From Spirochaetaceae bacterium (GTDB lineage: Bacteria > Spirochaetota > Spirochaetia > SZUA-6 > DRHE01), in assembly GCA_020353535.1 (NCBI GenBank), contig CP070696.1, positions 2,218,071-2,282,070 on the forward strand: DNA of 64,000 nt, in the 5' to 3' direction. Under the pieces are notes generated by a model. The model searched no databases, was not told where the DNA came from, and saw only the letters and a program-made list of their open reading frames with translations. Both the position numbers and the translations under genes were made by a program. Shown here piece after piece: positions 8,327-16,909 of the stretch. Each line of letters starts with the position of its first letter. Within the stretch, counting starts at the first letter, position 1.

Positions 8327-9358
8327 ATGAAGACTAACGCCGACAAAGCCTCGGTTTTGGATACATCGGAAGTCGATTCGGCGGTGCGTCAGGGCGTGGC
8401 CCGCCTGATCGAAAACATCAAATCCGTCATATATATCGATACCCACAAGCTTGAGTACATCATCGCCGCCCAGATAGCCGGCGGCCACGTGATGCTTGCC
8501 GACGCCCACGGGGTCGGTAAAACCTCCCTGGCCCGCGCTCTGGCCGGATCGATCCAATGGGTGGAGGTGGAGGATGAAACTTCCCTAAACAGTGGGGACT
8601 CCGGGGATGGCCACGGGATCAAGCATTTCAGCCGCATCCAGTGCACCGTGGACCTTCTGCCTCAGGATATCCTCGGCTTCAGCCGTTTTCTGGGCACCTC
8701 CAGCCAGCTCGCCTTCATCCCCGGTCCGATCTTCGCCCACTATGTGCTCTGCGACGAGATCAATCTGCTTACCCCCAAGACTCAAGGATCTTTCTTTCAG
8801 GCCATGGAGGAGCAAACCGTGACCGTGGAGAGCAAGACCTACGAGCTCCCCGATCCTTTCTTCATCATCTCTACGATGAACCTCAAGGGGGTGCACCTGT
8901 TCCCACTGCCGGCTCCGCAGCTGGATCGCTTCATGGTGCAGCTGTCCATGGGTTACCCCGATTCCCAGGATGAGGCGGCCATCATCAAGCAGCACGGCCG
9001 GGATGATGCCTGGAGCCGCTTCGCTCCGGTGATTACCTCCGCGGAGATGCTCCAGTGGCAGAAGCTGGTGGACAGCGTGAGCATCCACACCGACGTAGTC
9101 GACTACATCGTAGCCTGCGTCCGCCAGACCCGGCACCACCCCGATGTGCTGATGGGCGCAAGCCCCCGGACCGGGGTCAAGGTGTCCCGACTGGCCAGGG
9201 CTCTGGCCTTGCTGCGGGGACAGGACTATGTGACCATCGATCTGGTTAAGGAGATCTTTCTGCCGGCGGTATCCCACCGTCTGGTCATGCAGGATGCCTC
9301 CCAGTCATCCATACCGCTTCTCGAGGAGATCCTCAAAACCGTACCCGTCAGCGCATGA
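8327..9358 (+). CDS. MoxR-family AAA+ ATPase
   Basis: A 343-residue cytoplasmic ATPase of the MoxR/RavA branch, thought to remodel or activate partner proteins, often with VWA or DUF58 proteins. Walker A is DAHGVGKTSLARAL (around residue 65), Walker B is YVLCDEINLLTPKTQ, and the sensor region reads FFIISTMNLKGVHLFPLPAPQLDRF. The usual GEPGxGKT is changed to DAHGVGKT but the GKT core is kept. It overlaps the DUF58 gene as ATGA and starts a four-gene operon with a transglutaminase, the widespread MoxR-DUF58-TgpA arrangement. Confidence 0.9.
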   Translation: MKTNADKASVLDTSEVDSAVRQGVARLIENIKSVIYIDTHKLEYIIAAQIAGGHVMLADAHGVGKTSLARALAGSIQWVEVEDETSLNSGDSGDGHGIKHFSRIQCTVDLLPQDILGFSRFLGTSSQLAFIPGPIFAHYVLCDEINLLTPKTQGSFFQAMEEQTVTVESKTYELPDPFFIISTMNLKGVHLFPLPAPQLDRFMVQLSMGYPDSQDEAAIIKQHGRDDAWSRFAPVITSAEMLQWQKLVDSVSIHTDVVDYIVACVRQTRHHPDVLMGASPRTGVKVSRLARALALLRGQDYVTIDLVKEIFLPAVSHRLVMQDASQSSIPLLEEILKTVPVSA

Positions 9359-10677
9359 ACGAATCCGCTGTAACGACCCGCAGTCCTTCGATTCAGATGA
9401 TTCTTCGGCGCTGGCTGCGGAGCTTTCTTTTCTACTACCCCCTCACCCTGGCTGGCTCTCTGCTTCTGGCGGCGGCCCTTTTCCTTTTGGGACGCAGCCT
9501 GGCTCAGGAGAATCCCTACGGCGTGCTCCTTGCTCTTGCAGGCTTGCTGGTGCTCTCCGCACTTTCTGTAACAGCCCGCCTGCAGGCAAACAGGTATCGA
9601 CGCAGGCAAGTCCACTGGCACTGGGATTCATCCGTGCCCCTGTACGCCCGACGGACCGGCCTCAACCAGGGGTTGGTCACCGAAGCGCTGCGCACCCTGC
9701 CCTTCTTCCGCGTTCATTTCGCACTGAAAGGCACGTTGAAGGTGGGTCGAAAGGCATCCCTGAGGATTCAGCGGGAGATCTCCTTCGCCGAGGGGACGCG
9801 CCACCCCGTTGAACTGTACTTCCCCCTATGCGGTCCTTTCGCCTGCACGGGGCGCTTTGCGGTGCGGGACATCTTCGGCCTGAGCCGCGCCCGCTTCGGG
9901 GAGACGTTGTTGCGAAAGCTCACAGTTCAGCCGGCCTCCTTCGCCCAGAAGAGCATTCCCGTGCCTGAACCCTCGGTGGGTTTCGAAGAGACCAGCAGGA
10001 AACGCAGCTCCGATGAAGAAAAGTACTACATGCGGGAGTACCTTCCGGGAGACCGCTTTCGGGACATCAACTGGAAGGTCTCCAGCCGGCTGGATGAGCT
10101 GATCACCCGTATATCCCCGGTCACTCAGGAGAAGACCACCATCCTGCCGGTGGTATTGCGAAACTTCCGGGATCGGGAGACAGAGACGCTGGAGTCCATC
10201 GTGCACCTGAACGTCATCAAGAGCTGGTTAATGGCCTTCCTCCGGGTTATGAAGCAGGAGCACCCGGAGATGCAGTTTCGCATCACCTCCCCAAGCGGCA
10301 GCTGGCTCCTGCAGAGCGACGAGGACATCGAGCGTTTCGGCTGGGAACTACCGGGCATTTTTTTCCAGAGAGAAGCGGGATCGATGTTTCAGGCCCCCGC
10401 TGAGGAGGAGCTGTTCATCTTCTCCACCGCCTTCGATCGCGGGCTGCCTGCCTTCTTGGCCGCTCAGGCTCAAGTCCGGCAGTACATCTTTCGAACGGCC
10501 GTAGCTGAGGAGGGGCAAGAGCAAGAACGTACGCCCCTGGTTCTGTTTCAAGGCAGTTGTGCCTGTCTGCCCGGCTCCTGGATTCTGCGCAGAGAGCCGG
10601 GGCTCAAGACTCCCCGGGTCGCCTCCCCCGCCTTCGGAAGGCTGGAGGAGGAAGCCCTGTCTGTGAGGGTACTGTAG
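9355..10677 (+). CDS. DUF58 membrane protein
   Basis: A 440-residue protein with two hydrophobic segments near residues 20-65 (LTLAGSLLLAAALFLLG; VLLALAGLLVLSALSV) followed by a soluble part. The DUF58 signature is present: RKRSSDEEKYYMREYLPGD, then RFRDINWKVSSRLDELITR near residue 230. DUF58 proteins are usually encoded between moxR and a transglutaminase gene, as here, and often have a degenerate VWA-like fold. Starts and stops overlap or abut its neighbours, indicating translational coupling. The biochemical role is not established. Confidence 0.88.
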   Translation: MNESAVTTRSPSIQMILRRWLRSFLFYYPLTLAGSLLLAAALFLLGRSLAQENPYGVLLALAGLLVLSALSVTARLQANRYRRRQVHWHWDSSVPLYARRTGLNQGLVTEALRTLPFFRVHFALKGTLKVGRKASLRIQREISFAEGTRHPVELYFPLCGPFACTGRFAVRDIFGLSRARFGETLLRKLTVQPASFAQKSIPVPEPSVGFEETSRKRSSDEEKYYMREYLPGDRFRDINWKVSSRLDELITRISPVTQEKTTILPVVLRNFRDRETETLESIVHLNVIKSWLMAFLRVMKQEHPEMQFRITSPSGSWLLQSDEDIERFGWELPGIFFQREAGSMFQAPAEEELFIFSTAFDRGLPAFLAAQAQVRQYIFRTAVAEEGQEQERTPLVLFQGSCACLPGSWILRREPGLKTPRVASPAFGRLEEEALSVRVL

Positions 10678-12906
10678 ATGAAGCATTTTTTGTTCTTTAC
10701 CCGTCTTGGTCTATACCTGATCACCTTTGCCCTACCGATCCTGCATCCGGCCATCGTGGTGCCCTACGATCGGGTGGGATTAATTTTCTGGTTTCTGCTC
10801 ATCCCGGCGGAGATGGCCATCGCCTTTTACCTCTCTCCGCCGCGTTTCCGTATCCGTACATGGCTGCTTGCCGCAGGTATCCCCATCGGATTGTTCGTCC
10901 TTTTCATAGCCGGATTCGAGCTGTCCACCCTGCTGTACGGACTTGGCGCAGTAGCCGCTTTCATACTAACCTCACTGGTTTTCAAAACCGAGGGCCTGGG
11001 CCGCTCCATCGCGGTCCTGGAACCGTTCCTCCTGGGAGTGATTGCCTACCGGATCTTGAGCTTTTCCAGGGCTTCGGAGGAGCTCGCCCGCGAGGCTAGC
11101 GGTATCACTCAGGTCATTCTCATCCTCATTCCCCTGGCCTTTCTCCTGCACGGCATCGTACTGTACCTGAGCGAGTTTCACGCTAGGGGCAGCAGACGGG
11201 GTTTGCGGGAGGTCGTCCTCTTCCTGCTGATAGCCGTACCGCTGTTCCTGGTAGTGAGTTTTATCCTGCCTCCGGACTTCGTCAGCCACTCTGTCGCCCT
11301 GAATCGTATCGAGCGGGACATAAAGCCCAAGCCGGTGCCTCTTGACGAGAGAGGTCCGGGTTGGCCGGGAGGAAACCTCCTCTCGGAGGACGGGGAATGG
11401 CTGGATATGCAGGGGGAGCAGCAGGGCGATGGAGATTCCTCGGAAGGCAACCCGAGTGAAGCCGGCAAGAATGCCCTGGAAGGGATTCCTTCTGATCAGT
11501 GGAACGAAGCCGGGTTGGAGCAGGGGGCGGAAAGCAAGCAGTACGCCGTCATGGTCCTGGCCAGTCCGGTCGAACCGGTGTACGCCGCGGATGCCTACTT
11601 CGGGGATTTCGATTCGGAAGCGGGATTCCTGTTTTCGCGGGATGAACCACTGAATGAGCTGACCTATCTGCGGTTTCTCGAGACCTGGAACAATCCGGAT
11701 CGACCCCAGGAGAGGTTGCGCCAGAGCACCGAGATCACCTATTTCTCCACTCTGCCGGAACGGTATATCCCCTACCGGCCTCAGAGCATCGAGCCAACCG
11801 TGCTCAAGCGGCAGTATAATCCTTTTCAGTACTCTTACACCGCCACCTCCCAGCTCAGCCGCTCGGGACCCCGGGATTGGGCGGCGATCCCCGGTTTGAG
11901 CCCTGCGGAGAGACTCCGTCTGGAGCCTTTTCTCCGAATTCCCCTGTCCGAAGAGCACCGCCGGAGCTTTGTCTCCTATCTGGAAACGGCGGTGGGGGAG
12001 AAAACCGGCTATTTCGAACGGATCGAGGCGATTCTGAAGAGCTTCTCCACCTTCCAGTACGATATAGGCTTCGATGATTTCACCTCGGTGGCCAAGATGG
12101 AACGTTTTCTCGTGGAGAAGCGGCAGGGGGACTGCACAGAGTTTTCCAACACCTCGGCGATCCTGCTCCGCCTGGCGGGCATCCCCGCCCGGGTGGTGAC
12201 AGGTTACCTCGCTTCCCGGGATCTGCAGAGCTTCGCTCATCTGAGGGGACTGTTCATGCTGAGGGAGGCGATTCCGGAGCTCCAGGAGCATCCCTTCCGG
12301 GACCTGTACCTGGTGACCACTGCGCAGCGTCACTCCTGGGTCCAGGTCTACGTCCCATCCCTGGGGTGGGTTGATTTCGAATCCACCGCCTATGCCCTGC
12401 CGCCGCCTCCCGGGCGCAATCCCAACTCGATGAACGTGGTAATCCCCCTGATCCAGGGGGAAGAGATGGAGCGCCGCGTATTTCGCTTCCCCTGGCTCCT
12501 GACCCTGCAGTTCCTGCTAGCCCTGACTGCGCTGATCCTGGTGGGTATCTACGCCTTCCGCTTCGCCCGCAAGCTGTACCTCAAGGCTGCCGTTCGCCGG
12601 CAGGATCTCCGCGCCCTCAAAGCCCTGTACACCTTGCTGCTCATCCAGCTGGCGGAAAGGGGACTCGAGGTGAAGCGTCCCTTCCTCACCCCCATGGAGT
12701 ACGCGGAGGATCACCCGGAGCTCAGCCGCTTCGCCGAAATCTACACGATGCTGCGCTTCCGGGAAAATCTGAAACCTGAAGAACGAGCCGAGGCCTGGGA
12801 AGCACTACTCGCCAGCTACCGGGAGATCCTCGAGGCCAGCCTGCGTCCCGGTTTGTTTCCCGCACTGCGACGTACTTTCAGCCTGAAGGGATTGTACTAC
12901 TCGTGA
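10678..12906 (+). CDS. Membrane transglutaminase-like protein (TgpA type)
   Basis: A 742-residue protein with a multi-helix N-terminal membrane part (about residues 1-210), a large extracytoplasmic region, and one more helix near residue 615 (LLTLQFLLALTALILVGIYAF). The transglutaminase/protease core shows the Cys block KRQGDCTEFSNTSAILLRLA, then IPARVVTGYL, then the His block RHSWVQVYVPSLGWVDFEST with the Asp, so the Cys-His-Asp triad is complete. The gene starts directly after the DUF58 stop (TAGATG). With MoxR and DUF58 it forms a conserved envelope-associated set; the acceptor substrate is unknown. Confidence 0.87.
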   Translation: MKHFLFFTRLGLYLITFALPILHPAIVVPYDRVGLIFWFLLIPAEMAIAFYLSPPRFRIRTWLLAAGIPIGLFVLFIAGFELSTLLYGLGAVAAFILTSLVFKTEGLGRSIAVLEPFLLGVIAYRILSFSRASEELAREASGITQVILILIPLAFLLHGIVLYLSEFHARGSRRGLREVVLFLLIAVPLFLVVSFILPPDFVSHSVALNRIERDIKPKPVPLDERGPGWPGGNLLSEDGEWLDMQGEQQGDGDSSEGNPSEAGKNALEGIPSDQWNEAGLEQGAESKQYAVMVLASPVEPVYAADAYFGDFDSEAGFLFSRDEPLNELTYLRFLETWNNPDRPQERLRQSTEITYFSTLPERYIPYRPQSIEPTVLKRQYNPFQYSYTATSQLSRSGPRDWAAIPGLSPAERLRLEPFLRIPLSEEHRRSFVSYLETAVGEKTGYFERIEAILKSFSTFQYDIGFDDFTSVAKMERFLVEKRQGDCTEFSNTSAILLRLAGIPARVVTGYLASRDLQSFAHLRGLFMLREAIPELQEHPFRDLYLVTTAQRHSWVQVYVPSLGWVDFESTAYALPPPPGRNPNSMNVVIPLIQGEEMERRVFRFPWLLTLQFLLALTALILVGIYAFRFARKLYLKAAVRRQDLRALKALYTLLLIQLAERGLEVKRPFLTPMEYAEDHPELSRFAEIYTMLRFRENLKPEERAEAWEALLASYREILEASLRPGLFPALRRTFSLKGLYYS

Positions 12907-14195
12907 GATCCGCCCCGCCCGGCCTGCGGCCGCGCCACCCCTCGCCGGGCCGCCTCACCCTGATGCTGCTCGTCCTCTCTGCGCTGCTGGCCCTATCGAC
13001 CTGCCGCCATCGCTCCGACTGGGTGATGTTCCGGGGACAGCAGGGCCGGGGCTACACCGCCAACACCCTGCGCGCTCCCCTGGCCGCCAAGTGGAAGCTG
13101 CAGCTTCAACTGGCGGCCGAGCCGACCTACGCTTTCAACAATCCCGTAGTTCTGGACGGTACGATCTACTTCGGTTCTACGGACGGAAATTTCTACGCTC
13201 TTGATATCGAGAGCGGCTATATGAACTGGGTGTTCAAGACTCGCGGAGCCATCAATTCGATCCCCTTCGCGGATTCTCAAAATGTGTACTTCGGCAACAA
13301 TGTGGGCAAGCTCTACGCAGTCTCCCAGGAAAAGGGCGCCGAGGTGTGGTCTGTCCAGACGGATTCTACGGTACAGTCCTCGATCGTCGGCTACGAAAAC
13401 TTCATCATCTTCACCAGTGACGGCGGCACCGCCTACTTCGTGACGCCCAAAGGGGAGCAGCTGTTCACCCTGCCCAACCCGGTCTGGCACTACAACACCT
13501 TCCAGGTGTACGAGGACGTGCTGTACTTCGCCCCCGGACCGCCGACCAGACCCCATGCCTTCGGCGCCTTCGACCTCAACGACAGAGCCTACCTGTGGAT
13601 CCTGGATACATCCCAGTTCCAGGCCGTCTGGTATTCCTTCCCCGCCCTTAAAGGGGATTTGCTGTACTTCTCCACCGCCACCTACCGGGGGGAGTATTGG
13701 AACTTCGACTACTACGCCTTCGAGAGGGAGACCGGAGAGATGGTCTGGAAGTATTCGGATCTCTCGGATTGGGGCGAGATGTTTCAGGTCGACTCCGGGC
13801 GGATGTTTTCAGACAACATGAAGCTCCTCGACTACCTGGCCCCGGCGATCTGGCGAAACCTGGTCATCTACACAAGCGGAGACACGTTGGTACGGGCCTT
13901 TCAGGCGGGGAACGGCGCCCTGGCCTGGACCCGCTCCTTCGATTCCCCCACCACCAGCGCCCCCACCGTAGCCGGCAACCGCCTGTACTTCGGCATCGAA
14001 GCCGATGAGGCCTACCAGGCGGGTATCCCTGGAGGAAGACCGCCCCGACTCGTGTGTCTGGCCGCCAGAAACGGCCGCCTGCTCTGGGAGATGGAGCTGG
14101 AAGGAGCGTTGCTCAGCGCCCCGGTGATCGCCGGCAGGTGGATGGTCTTCGGCACGGACCGGAATTTCTTCTACGTACTGGAAGAGGTGTATTAA
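12903..14195 (+). CDS. Exported PQQ-like beta-propeller protein, BamB-like, possible lipoprotein
   Basis: A 430-residue protein starting at GTG that overlaps the previous stop (GTGA). A hydrophobic N-terminus ends LALSTCRHRSD; Cys at about residue 34 may be lipidated, with Thr at -1, which would fit the permissive spirochaete lipobox better than the E. coli one. After this come repeats of the type GTIYFGSTDGNFYALDIESG, VYFGNNVGKLYAVSQEKG and LVRAFQAGNGALAWTRSF, i.e. WD40-like PQQ propeller blades. No catalytic residues are evident, so a scaffold role with the MoxR operon is more likely than dehydrogenase activity. Confidence 0.82.
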   Translation: MRSAPPGLRPRHPSPGRLTLMLLVLSALLALSTCRHRSDWVMFRGQQGRGYTANTLRAPLAAKWKLQLQLAAEPTYAFNNPVVLDGTIYFGSTDGNFYALDIESGYMNWVFKTRGAINSIPFADSQNVYFGNNVGKLYAVSQEKGAEVWSVQTDSTVQSSIVGYENFIIFTSDGGTAYFVTPKGEQLFTLPNPVWHYNTFQVYEDVLYFAPGPPTRPHAFGAFDLNDRAYLWILDTSQFQAVWYSFPALKGDLLYFSTATYRGEYWNFDYYAFERETGEMVWKYSDLSDWGEMFQVDSGRMFSDNMKLLDYLAPAIWRNLVIYTSGDTLVRAFQAGNGALAWTRSFDSPTTSAPTVAGNRLYFGIEADEAYQAGIPGGRPPRLVCLAARNGRLLWEMELEGALLSAPVIAGRWMVFGTDRNFFYVLEEVY

Positions 14196-14238
14196 TCAGC
14201 CACACAGGGCTCAAGGTCGAGTACTCACACCACTGCAC

Positions 14239-15261
14239 TCATGTGATCGCAACGTCGGCTTGTTCGAGAAAGGCCTCCACAACCGCGGCAGCGTTTTGCA
14301 CAGGAGTTCCCGGCTGAAGCGCCTTGGCCGGAGCCAGGATATAGCCGCCACCCCGTCCCATCTCGCTGCACAGCCGCTGAACCTCCTCCCTGATCTCCTG
14401 GGGTGAGCCGAACTGAATCACCGATTGAGAGCCCAAACCGCCCCAGAAGCAGATCCGACCGCCATATTTTTTTTTCAGCTCGTACGGATCCATGGCTTCC
14501 GGTTGCACGCTTTCCAGCACATCGAGCCCGATCTCCACGATGTCGCTCATTACATCGGTCACGCTTCCGCAGCAGTGGCTCAAGGCCAGCTTACCACCCT
14601 CATGAGTCAGTTGGTACATCCGCCTCAGCCGCGGTTTCAAATATCGACGCCATTTCTCCGGACCAAGAAGCACTCCCTCCTGATAGCCCCAGTCATCGCT
14701 GAACATTATGCCGTCGACGGGCAACTCAAGCAGCCGTTCCACGATCTTCATTTGATGCTGAGCAATCCCTTCGATCAATGCATCGTAAAACTCTGGATTC
14801 GCCGCTGAATCCATCAGGGCCTCTTCGAAACCGCGCAGAGTCCAGGAACGTTCGAAAAGACCCAGACTGAAAGTAGCTACCAGGAAGCGGTCCGGATGCG
14901 CTTTGATGAAAGCTTCAGCTTTCTCACGCCACTCGGCGGTGAAAAAGACCTCCATCTTCGGGAACCGAAGCAGCCCAAGATCAGGATTGGATAGGGGAGC
15001 AGTTTCCACGTAATGAGGCCGTCGATCGGTCCGCCACACGGTACCGTATGGATCCATATAACGGGGAACGCTGCTCTCATCGACCCATGGCACGGGCTGA
15101 GGTATGCGGAGGATCGCAGAGCTCAAGGTATCGCGCCACTTCCTGTTGCCGTAATGACGGTCTAGCGCCAGATCCACTTCTCCCTCGAAATCCAGGGTAT
15201 AAGGGATAGGTCGGGTTTCCTGATGATGTATTTGAGCGTAGACCAGTTCTTTGGCTTTCAT
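14239..15261 (-). CDS. Uroporphyrinogen decarboxylase-like protein
   Basis: A 340-residue cytoplasmic TIM-barrel of the URO-D/corrinoid methyltransferase superfamily. MKAKELVYAQIHHQETRPIP at the start, VDGIMFSDDWGYQEGVLLGPE, LSHCCGSVTDVMSDIVEIGLD and FWGGLGSQSVIQFGSPQEI are characteristic of the large group of HemE-like proteins found in anaerobes. Haem-type HemE signatures are not clear and no haem or methanogenesis genes are near. A function in methyl transfer or demethylation is possible but unproven. It stands alone, convergent with the propeller gene. Confidence 0.8.
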   Translation of the reverse strand: MKAKELVYAQIHHQETRPIPYTLDFEGEVDLALDRHYGNRKWRDTLSSAILRIPQPVPWVDESSVPRYMDPYGTVWRTDRRPHYVETAPLSNPDLGLLRFPKMEVFFTAEWREKAEAFIKAHPDRFLVATFSLGLFERSWTLRGFEEALMDSAANPEFYDALIEGIAQHQMKIVERLLELPVDGIMFSDDWGYQEGVLLGPEKWRRYLKPRLRRMYQLTHEGGKLALSHCCGSVTDVMSDIVEIGLDVLESVQPEAMDPYELKKKYGGRICFWGGLGSQSVIQFGSPQEIREEVQRLCSEMGRGGGYILAPAKALQPGTPVQNAAAVVEAFLEQADVAIT

Positions 15262-15339
15262 TAAATTCCATCCATTGGTGGTTCTCTTGAATCAAAGCAT
15301 ATTCTAATTGCATCAATGTGTCAGTGTTTTCTATCGGGG

Positions 15340-15368
15340 TTGACGAAGGGGACTGGCTGTTGAATTAT
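15340..15368 (+). promoter_or_regulatory. Promoter of the ABC ATPase gene, short or no leader
   Basis: TTGACG (15340-15345), a 17-base spacer and AATTAT (15363-15368) end four bases before the ATG at 15373. As with moxR there is no ribosome site, so the transcript is probably leaderless or starts at the second ATG (15379). Confidence 0.4.
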
Positions 15369-15372
15369 AGGC

Positions 15373-16869
15373 ATGTCTATGGCAAAACGGGGCGCAGCGA
15401 CAACGGAAATCTCGGCTTCTTCGGCACGGCTCCTGCTGGATATGGAGCGGATCACGGTAAGAATGTGGGACCGCCTCATCTTTCCTGATACCAGCTGGCA
15501 GATCCGGGAAGGACAGCAGTGGGCGGTCCTGGGACCGAATGCGTCCGGCAAGACGGCCCTGGCTCGAGCTATCTGCGGTGAGCTGCCCTGCGCCGCGGGA
15601 CGCATACACCGTTACGTGGGCCGAAACGGATACGATGGGATCGGATTCGTTTCCTTCGAGCTTCATCGCCGTCTCATAGCCCGTGATGCAGGTAAGGACC
15701 TGAGCCGTTTTGCCGGCCTTGCTGGCGGTAATGTGTACACCCTGACAACGGCAGGTGAGACCATCCAGGAGGGCCTTGTCGCACCGGATCCGATTCATTT
15801 CAAGCGGGTTACCGAACTGTTCGGGATCGGTGAGCTTCTGGATCGTCCGCTGCGCTTCCTTTCCAACGGCGAGACCAGAAAAACCCTCATCGCCCGGGCG
15901 TTGATGAGGAAACCGGATCTGCTGATTCTGGACGAACCCTTCGACGGGCTGGACGCTGCCTCTCGCGAGCGGCTGGAGATGGTACTGAGGGACCTGGTCC
16001 ACAGCGGCCTTCACCTTGTTCTGATCACGCATCGGCGGGACGAGATCGTCCCGGAAATCTCTCATGTGCTCTGTGTAAAAGACTGCCGGGTGCTGTCTCA
16101 AGGAAAAAAACAAGAGGTGTTGATCCCAGAAACACTGGAGGCGCTCTACGGTCCGGAAGATCCGGAGGCGGAGGCGCGCCCGAAGCCGACCGTCGTTTCG
16201 TCCCCGAAACAAGAAGCGCTCATCGAGTTCCGAAAGGTGAGCGTACGCTACGGTGAAACGCTCGCGCTTCGGTCCCTCGATTGGACCATGAGGCGGGGGG
16301 AAAACTGGGCGGTCCTGGGTCCGAACGGCTCCGGAAAAACGACCCTCATCAGCTTGATCTACGCAGACAACCTTCAGGCCTACGCCAACGACATCCGCCT
16401 CTTCGGAAAAAAGCGGGGCAGCGGCGAGAGCATCTGGGAGATCAAGCAGCGTATCGGGCATGTCTCTCCCCATCTTCAGGCAGGCTACCGCCTTGATCTG
16501 CGGGTCTTCGATGTGGTCGTCTCGGGCTTCTTCGATTCGGTAGGTCTCTACCGACGGCCGACGGAGGAACAGCAGACTGCAGCCGCTGAGTGGATCGAAC
16601 GGCTCGGCATCGGCGAATTACGAGATCGGATTTTCAGCCAGCTCTCCTACGGCGAGCGGCGTTTGGTCATCATCGTCCGGGCTCTGGTGAAGAATCCGGA
16701 GTTGCTCGCCCTGGACGAGCCCTGCCAGGGCCTGGATCCAGCCAAACGCAGGCAGGTGCTGTCCATGGTCGACCGCATCGGTTTCGATACACCCACCCAG
16801 ATCCTCTATGTGACCCACCGGCAGGACGAGATGCCCCGCTGCATCACCAACATTTTGAGGCTGGGTTGA
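15373..16869 (+). CDS. Tandem ABC ATPase, ModF-like
   Basis: A 498-residue cytoplasmic protein with two complete ABC domains and no membrane part. Domain 1 has Walker A GPNASGKTALARA (around residue 57), signature LSNGETRKTLIARAL and Walker B LLILDEPFDGLD. Domain 2 has GPNGSGKTTLISL, LSYGERRLVIIVRAL and LLALDEPCQGLD. The GQQWAVLGPN/GENWAVLGPN openings match E. coli ModF (PhrA), a soluble ATPase of uncertain role near molybdate transport genes. No mod genes are here. It converges on ilvD with a 40-base gap lacking a clear terminator. Confidence 0.82.
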   Translation: MSMAKRGAATTEISASSARLLLDMERITVRMWDRLIFPDTSWQIREGQQWAVLGPNASGKTALARAICGELPCAAGRIHRYVGRNGYDGIGFVSFELHRRLIARDAGKDLSRFAGLAGGNVYTLTTAGETIQEGLVAPDPIHFKRVTELFGIGELLDRPLRFLSNGETRKTLIARALMRKPDLLILDEPFDGLDAASRERLEMVLRDLVHSGLHLVLITHRRDEIVPEISHVLCVKDCRVLSQGKKQEVLIPETLEALYGPEDPEAEARPKPTVVSSPKQEALIEFRKVSVRYGETLALRSLDWTMRRGENWAVLGPNGSGKTTLISLIYADNLQAYANDIRLFGKKRGSGESIWEIKQRIGHVSPHLQAGYRLDLRVFDVVVSGFFDSVGLYRRPTEEQQTAAAEWIERLGIGELRDRIFSQLSYGERRLVIIVRALVKNPELLALDEPCQGLDPAKRRQVLSMVDRIGFDTPTQILYVTHRQDEMPRCITNILRLG

Positions 16870-16909
16870 TCGAGGCTAATCCGACTTTGAGCCCCTAGGC
16901 GGCCATCCG

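Noticed and set aside
10972..12333. Long minus-strand open frame (453 codons) opposite the transglutaminase gene
   Set aside because: It mirrors the GC-rich third codon positions of the real gene, has no recognisable motifs and no ribosome site. The same holds for the frames at 426-1418, 18479-19672, 23302-24525 and 30203-31285.
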